Assembly: GCF_035944355.1 (NCBI RefSeq)
Contig: NZ_DASZBH010000014.1
Location: forward strand, 348,144 to 412,143
DNA: 64,000 nucleotides
Reading direction: 5' to 3'
DNA from: Frateuria_A sp035944355
GTDB lineage: Bacteria > Pseudomonadota > Gammaproteobacteria > Xanthomonadales > Rhodanobacteraceae
Shown one piece after another: positions 61,763 to 64,000 of the stretch. The position numbers and the translations under genes are program-made. Under the pieces are notes generated by a model that had not been told where the DNA came from, made no database searches, and saw only the letters and a list, made by a program, of their open reading frames with translations. Position 1 is the stretch's first letter. Every line of letters begins with the position of its first letter.

Positions 61763-62770
61763 CTACCCCCGATCCAGCGGGCTCACCACCCCGCGCCCGC
61801 CGCGATTGAGCACATGCGTGTAGATCTGCGTCGTGGACACGTCGGCATGCCCGAGCAGCTCCTGGATCGTGCGCAGGTCATACCCGTCTTCCAGCAGGTG
61901 CGTGGCAAAGGAATGCCGCAACGTATGGCACGTCGCAGGTTTGGCCAGCCCCGCCCGCACGCGCGCCTGCTTGACCGCCCGCTGCAGGCGCGACTCATCC
62001 AGGTGGTGCCGCCGCTCCTGCCCGTCCCGCGGATCGTGGCTGCGCACCGACGCCGGGAACACGTACTGCCAGCCCCACTCGACATTGGCCTGCGGATACT
62101 TGCGCGCCAGGGCATCCGGCAGCCAGACGCGCCCGAATCCCGCGTCCAGGTCACGCAGGTGGATGCGCCGGGCTTCCTCCACCTGCGCCTGCAACGGCGC
62201 GATCAGCGCGGTGGGCAGCATAGTGCGCCGATCCTTGCCGCCCTTGCCCTGCCTTACGATCAGTTCGGTCTTGGCGAAGTCCACGTCCTTCACGCGCAGG
62301 CGCACGCATTCCATCAGGCGCAAACCCGAGCCGTAGAGCAGGCTCGCCATCAGCCATGGCGTTCCCGCGAGCTCGCCCAACAACGCGGCGACCTCTTTCC
62401 GCGTCAGCACCACCGGCAGCCGCTGTGGCTTCTTCGCCCGCTCGATCCCATCCAGCCAGGGCAGCTCGACCCCAAGCACCTGCTTGTAAAGGAACAACAA
62501 GGCCGACAGTGCCTGGTTCTGGGTGGACGCCGAAACGCTGCCCTCCACCGCCAGGCTGGTGAGGAACCGCTCGATTTCCGGCGCCCCCAATTCGGCCGGA
62601 TGCCGCTTGTCATTGGCAAGAATGAACCGCCGGACCCAACCGATGTAGGCCTCTTCCGTCCTGCGGGCCAAGCCGAGCCGCCGAACCCGCTGCCGGACCC
62701 GATCCAGCAAGCGCGGTTGCTGCGTGGGCAACGTGCTTGCAGCGCCGTCCACCGCGTGAAAGGATGCCAA
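61763..62770 (-). CDS. intI: Integron integrase (IntI-type tyrosine recombinase)
   Basis: 335 residues if the 5'-most start, TTG 62770, is used; no ATG lies near the N-terminus. The core-binding domain (LLDRVRQRVRRLGLARRTEEAY, HPAELGAPEIERFL) and catalytic domain follow IntI1 closely: Arg in LLYGSGLRLMECVRLRVKD, Lys in GKGGKDRRTMLP, HTLRHSFATHLLEDGYD, GHADVSTTQIYTHV with the Tyr nucleophile. The extra IntI-specific segment is present (LPDALARKYPQANVEWGWQYVFPAS), which separates integron integrases from phage and Xer recombinases. No stop or frameshift. It is transcribed away from the attI-like region and the cassettes, the normal integron layout. Confidence 0.93.
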   Translation of the reverse strand: MASFHAVDGAASTLPTQQPRLLDRVRQRVRRLGLARRTEEAYIGWVRRFILANDKRHPAELGAPEIERFLTSLAVEGSVSASTQNQALSALLFLYKQVLGVELPWLDGIERAKKPQRLPVVLTRKEVAALLGELAGTPWLMASLLYGSGLRLMECVRLRVKDVDFAKTELIVRQGKGGKDRRTMLPTALIAPLQAQVEEARRIHLRDLDAGFGRVWLPDALARKYPQANVEWGWQYVFPASVRSHDPRDGQERRHHLDESRLQRAVKQARVRAGLAKPATCHTLRHSFATHLLEDGYDLRTIQELLGHADVSTTQIYTHVLNRGGRGVVSPLDRG

Positions 62771-62960
62771 CGCTCATCTCCCGCCCGTCAAAGGCGGTGA
62801 GATTAAGTTGCCGGATTAGGCTGCGGGTAGATGTGGAAGTCGTTGATTGTTGTAGGCTCGAACAGAAGCGGGATGTAGGCAATCAGCGGTTAGGCTGCGC
62901 GATTACACCCCAATCCGAAACCTACTTTGAGTTAGGCCGCTAAGGAGAGTCCGCCGCACC
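62771..62960 (+). other. Integron attI / promoter region
   Basis: 190 bases between intI and the first cassette gene, without a credible ORF. Three related core-site sequences occur: ATTAGGC (62814), GTTAGGC (62889-62895) and GTTAGGC (62931-62937). Each of the last two fits the integrase target GTTRRRY, and one should be the attI x attC junction. 62931 is nearer the first cassette gene; TTAGGCTGCG is shared by the first two and may be an integrase-binding repeat. Pc and PintI promoters should also lie here but I cannot place them. Confidence 0.6.
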
Positions 62961-63380
62961 ATGTTCAAGCGTCTTCCATTTCCATGGGCTTACGTGCTGG
63001 AGCCGCTGCTCGCGGTTCCGCTGTTCGCGAGTTTCTACCTGGTCATAGCGTTCTTGGCATCAAGGCCTGCTGAAGCAGTGCGGGAGAGTGGTGCCTCGAT
63101 CCCGGCCAACTGGGAAGCTGCCCTCCCCAATCATGGGGGGTATCTGCGTGGCTTCCTGCCCAGCGCTCACCCGCTTGGGCTCGCCGCCGCCGTCGTAGCG
63201 CTCCTAGTCTTCGGGGCCATCGCGTGGCAGCTTAGGCTCGCGCAGGCAGCGCAGCAGCGCGAGGCCGGGCCCGAGCACGTCGCGCGCCACAAGGTCGCCG
63301 GCGCTGCCACCTTCGCCGCATGGGCGCTGGTGGCATGGCTGCTTTTCATGCTTGGCCTGCCTCGCTTGGCAGCGGCCTAA
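62961..63380 (+). CDS. Cassette 1: small membrane protein, unknown function
   Basis: 139 residues. Three hydrophobic segments: near the start (VLEPLLAVPLFASFYLVIAFLA), the middle (LGLAAAVVALLVFGAIAW) and the end (AGAATFAAWALVAWLLFMLGL), with a ~35-residue soluble loop after the first. AAGGAG lies about 13 bases ahead of the ATG. The TAA stop (63378-63380) is part of the attC1 GCCTAAC box, a common feature of cassette genes. No family recognised. Confidence 0.72.
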   Translation: MFKRLPFPWAYVLEPLLAVPLFASFYLVIAFLASRPAEAVRESGASIPANWEAALPNHGGYLRGFLPSAHPLGLAAAVVALLVFGAIAWQLRLAQAAQQREAGPEHVARHKVAGAATFAAWALVAWLLFMLGLPRLAAA

Positions 63381-63437
63381 CAATTCGTCCAAGCGGACGC
63401 GCGAAAGGCCGCGCGCCGCTTAACTCCAGCGTTAGGC
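63375..63437 (+). other. attC1 recombination site
   Basis: 63 bases bounded by GCCTAAC (63375-63381, R'' box, RYYYAAC) and GTTAGGC (63431-63437, R' box, GTTRRRY). Inner complementary boxes are visible: GTCCAAGCGG on the left and CCGCTTAAC on the right, with a GC-rich palindromic centre. This is the standard 59-base-element layout. Cassette exchange takes place between G and T of GTTAGGC. Confidence 0.9.
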
Positions 63438-63466
63438 TTCAATCCGCAGCAGCTCGGGCTTATGGG

Positions 63467-63832
63467 ATGGACACCAGAATGTCACCTCTAAAAGTTGCCT
63501 TTCAGCAGTCTCGAGCCGAACGCAACATTGACTTGGTGCTACCAGTTCTCAGAGCAGCTGCTCTTTACCTAGTGGTTAGATCGGACCGCCATCCGGGTGA
63601 AGGACCCGAATGGTTCCTTACCAAGTCACCCACAGAAGGCCGCTACTGCGTCACCGTTTCTGAGGATGAGTCCAGCCTGGAAAGAATTCGATGGCCCAAA
63701 GTCAAGCTTTCTGGCGCACAGCTGCTTTCGGCCTTGCCGCCTGGCATCGAAATCATCATTGTTTACCCCGATGGCGGCGACCACATCAATCGAGAGCAAC
63801 TGGCTTGGTATCGCCAATCCAACCAAGCCTAA
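63467..63832 (+). CDS. Cassette 2: SseB-like protein
   Basis: 121 residues from ATG 63467 (an in-frame ATG at 63479 gives 117). Predicted soluble alpha/beta protein: LVLPVLRAAALYLVVR, a short charged loop, WFLTKSPTEGRYCVTVSED, VKLSGAQLLSALPPGIEIII and VYPDGGDHINREQLAW. The LLSALPPG..III..PDG pattern and overall length recall the SseB N-terminal-like domain, found in many proteins of unknown role. The TAA stop (63830-63832) lies within the attC2 left box. Codon use is clearly less GC-rich than in chromosomal genes nearby. Confidence 0.65.
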   Translation: MDTRMSPLKVAFQQSRAERNIDLVLPVLRAAALYLVVRSDRHPGEGPEWFLTKSPTEGRYCVTVSEDESSLERIRWPKVKLSGAQLLSALPPGIEIIIVYPDGGDHINREQLAWYRQSNQA

Positions 63833-63883
63833 CCCGTCATTCAAGGCGGACGGCTTCGCCGCCGCTTAACTCCAGCGTTAGAC
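63827..63883 (+). other. attC2 recombination site
   Basis: 57 bases from GCCTAAC (63827-63833) to GTTAGAC (63877-63883), with inner arms TCAAGGCGGACGGC and GCCGCCGCTTAA. The end GCCGCTTAACTCCAGCGTTAG is identical to attC1, while the left arm and centre differ in length. Confidence 0.9.
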
Positions 63884-63903
63884 GTCAGAGCATCAGAGTC
63901 TGC

Positions 63904-64000
63904 ATGATTGCCTACCTTCTACTATTTGCAATCGTTGGCGTTTACGCGGTTCTCGGCAACTTCATCGCCTACGTCATGCTTGCATCTCGTGGCATTCCTA
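63904..64000 (+). CDS. Cassette 3: membrane protein, N-terminal part (runs off the window)
   Basis: From ATG 63904, 20 bases after attC2, the open frame reads MIAYLLLFAIVGVYAVLGNF and on through AYVMLASRGIP to the window end. At least one transmembrane helix. It is too short to assign a family. Confidence 0.6.
   Translation, partial: MIAYLLLFAIVGVYAVLGNFIAYVMLASRGIP

Larger units (their letters stand above)
61763..64000. mobile_element. Chromosomal integron: intI, attI region and first cassettes (continues past the window)
   Basis: An IntI gene, a 190-base recombination/promoter region, cassette 1 (membrane protein) with attC1, cassette 2 (SseB-like) with attC2, and the start of cassette 3, all with cassette genes pointing away from intI. 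The two attC sites share the same 21-base R'-side end (GCCGCTTAACTCCAGCGTTAG, one unit), as expected of a resident array whose cassettes come from a common pool. Lower GC content in the cassettes contrasts with mfd. The right end is outside the window. Confidence 0.9.

Noticed and set aside
61763..62770. Reading the integrase as a phage integrase or XerC/D
   Set aside because: It carries the IntI-specific extra segment (LPDALARKYPQANVEWGW region), has attC sites beside it, and no phage genes are present.

Overview
The window is a high-GC, gene-dense stretch of a gammaproteobacterial chromosome. Gene content and order fit Xanthomonadales (Lysobacterales), most likely Rhodanobacteraceae (Dyella/Rhodanobacter/Frateuria type): prmB-aroC-asd-fimV-truA-trpF-trpBA-accD, pcnB-folK-panB-panC, and dapA-bamC divergent from gcvR-bcp are arranged as in that group, and many proteins have Xanthomonad-style sequences. 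The taxonomic call is an inference from order and sequence style.

Layout. 0-7.2 kb: two small membrane proteins, an Ada-AlkA fusion overlapping Ogt (alkylation repair), two tandem lipoprotein-type phosphodiesterases and an MFS exporter. 7.4-13.4 kb: histidine degradation genes hutF and hutI, with a GNAT-nitrilase fusion and a ClC antiporter between them. 13.5-17.7 kb: isochorismatase-like hydrolase, hemerythrin, ribosomal protein bTHX, then a zinc-linked group (CDF transporter, MerC-like protein behind a Zur-box-like palindrome, Zur). 17.7-22 kb: gltX, a small patch of decayed genes, a GT4 glycosyltransferase and a PAP2 phosphatase. 22.3-27.7 kb: accD, trpA, trpB, a divergent LysR regulator, trpF, truA. 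27.8-35.3 kb: fimV, asd, a 2-hydroxyacid dehydrogenase, aroC, a GNAT and prmB. 35.4-46.4 kb: psd, mltD, a YjgR/HerA-type relic, a membrane-TPR protein, greB, rimO, a dienelactone hydrolase, HIT, dcd and a flavin reductase. 46.4-57 kb: mrp, a DUF2147 protein, panC-panB-folK-pcnB, tRNA-Glu(CTC), fdxA, a BamC-like lipoprotein, dapA, gcvR, bcp, phoH. 57.2-61.7 kb: a GNAT and mfd.

The last 2.2 kb is the most striking part. A complete integron integrase gene (IntI family, with the extra domain that separates it from other tyrosine recombinases) is transcribed away from an attI-like region. That region is followed by gene cassettes bounded by two clear attC sites, and a third cassette runs off the window. 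This is the start of a chromosomal integron next to mfd. The cassette genes (a membrane protein, an SseB-like protein, a further membrane protein) are visibly less GC-rich than the core genes and have no function I can name with confidence.

Other notable points: an inverted pair of REP-like palindromes sits in frame inside mfd, with a third copy just after it; a GGGGAAC heptamer array with G-quadruplex potential lies upstream of rimO; gene relics occur at 19.2-20.2 and 38.3-38.8 kb; and a small conserved protein is translationally fused to the isochorismatase-like hydrolase. I found no CRISPR array, no rRNA and no prophage.
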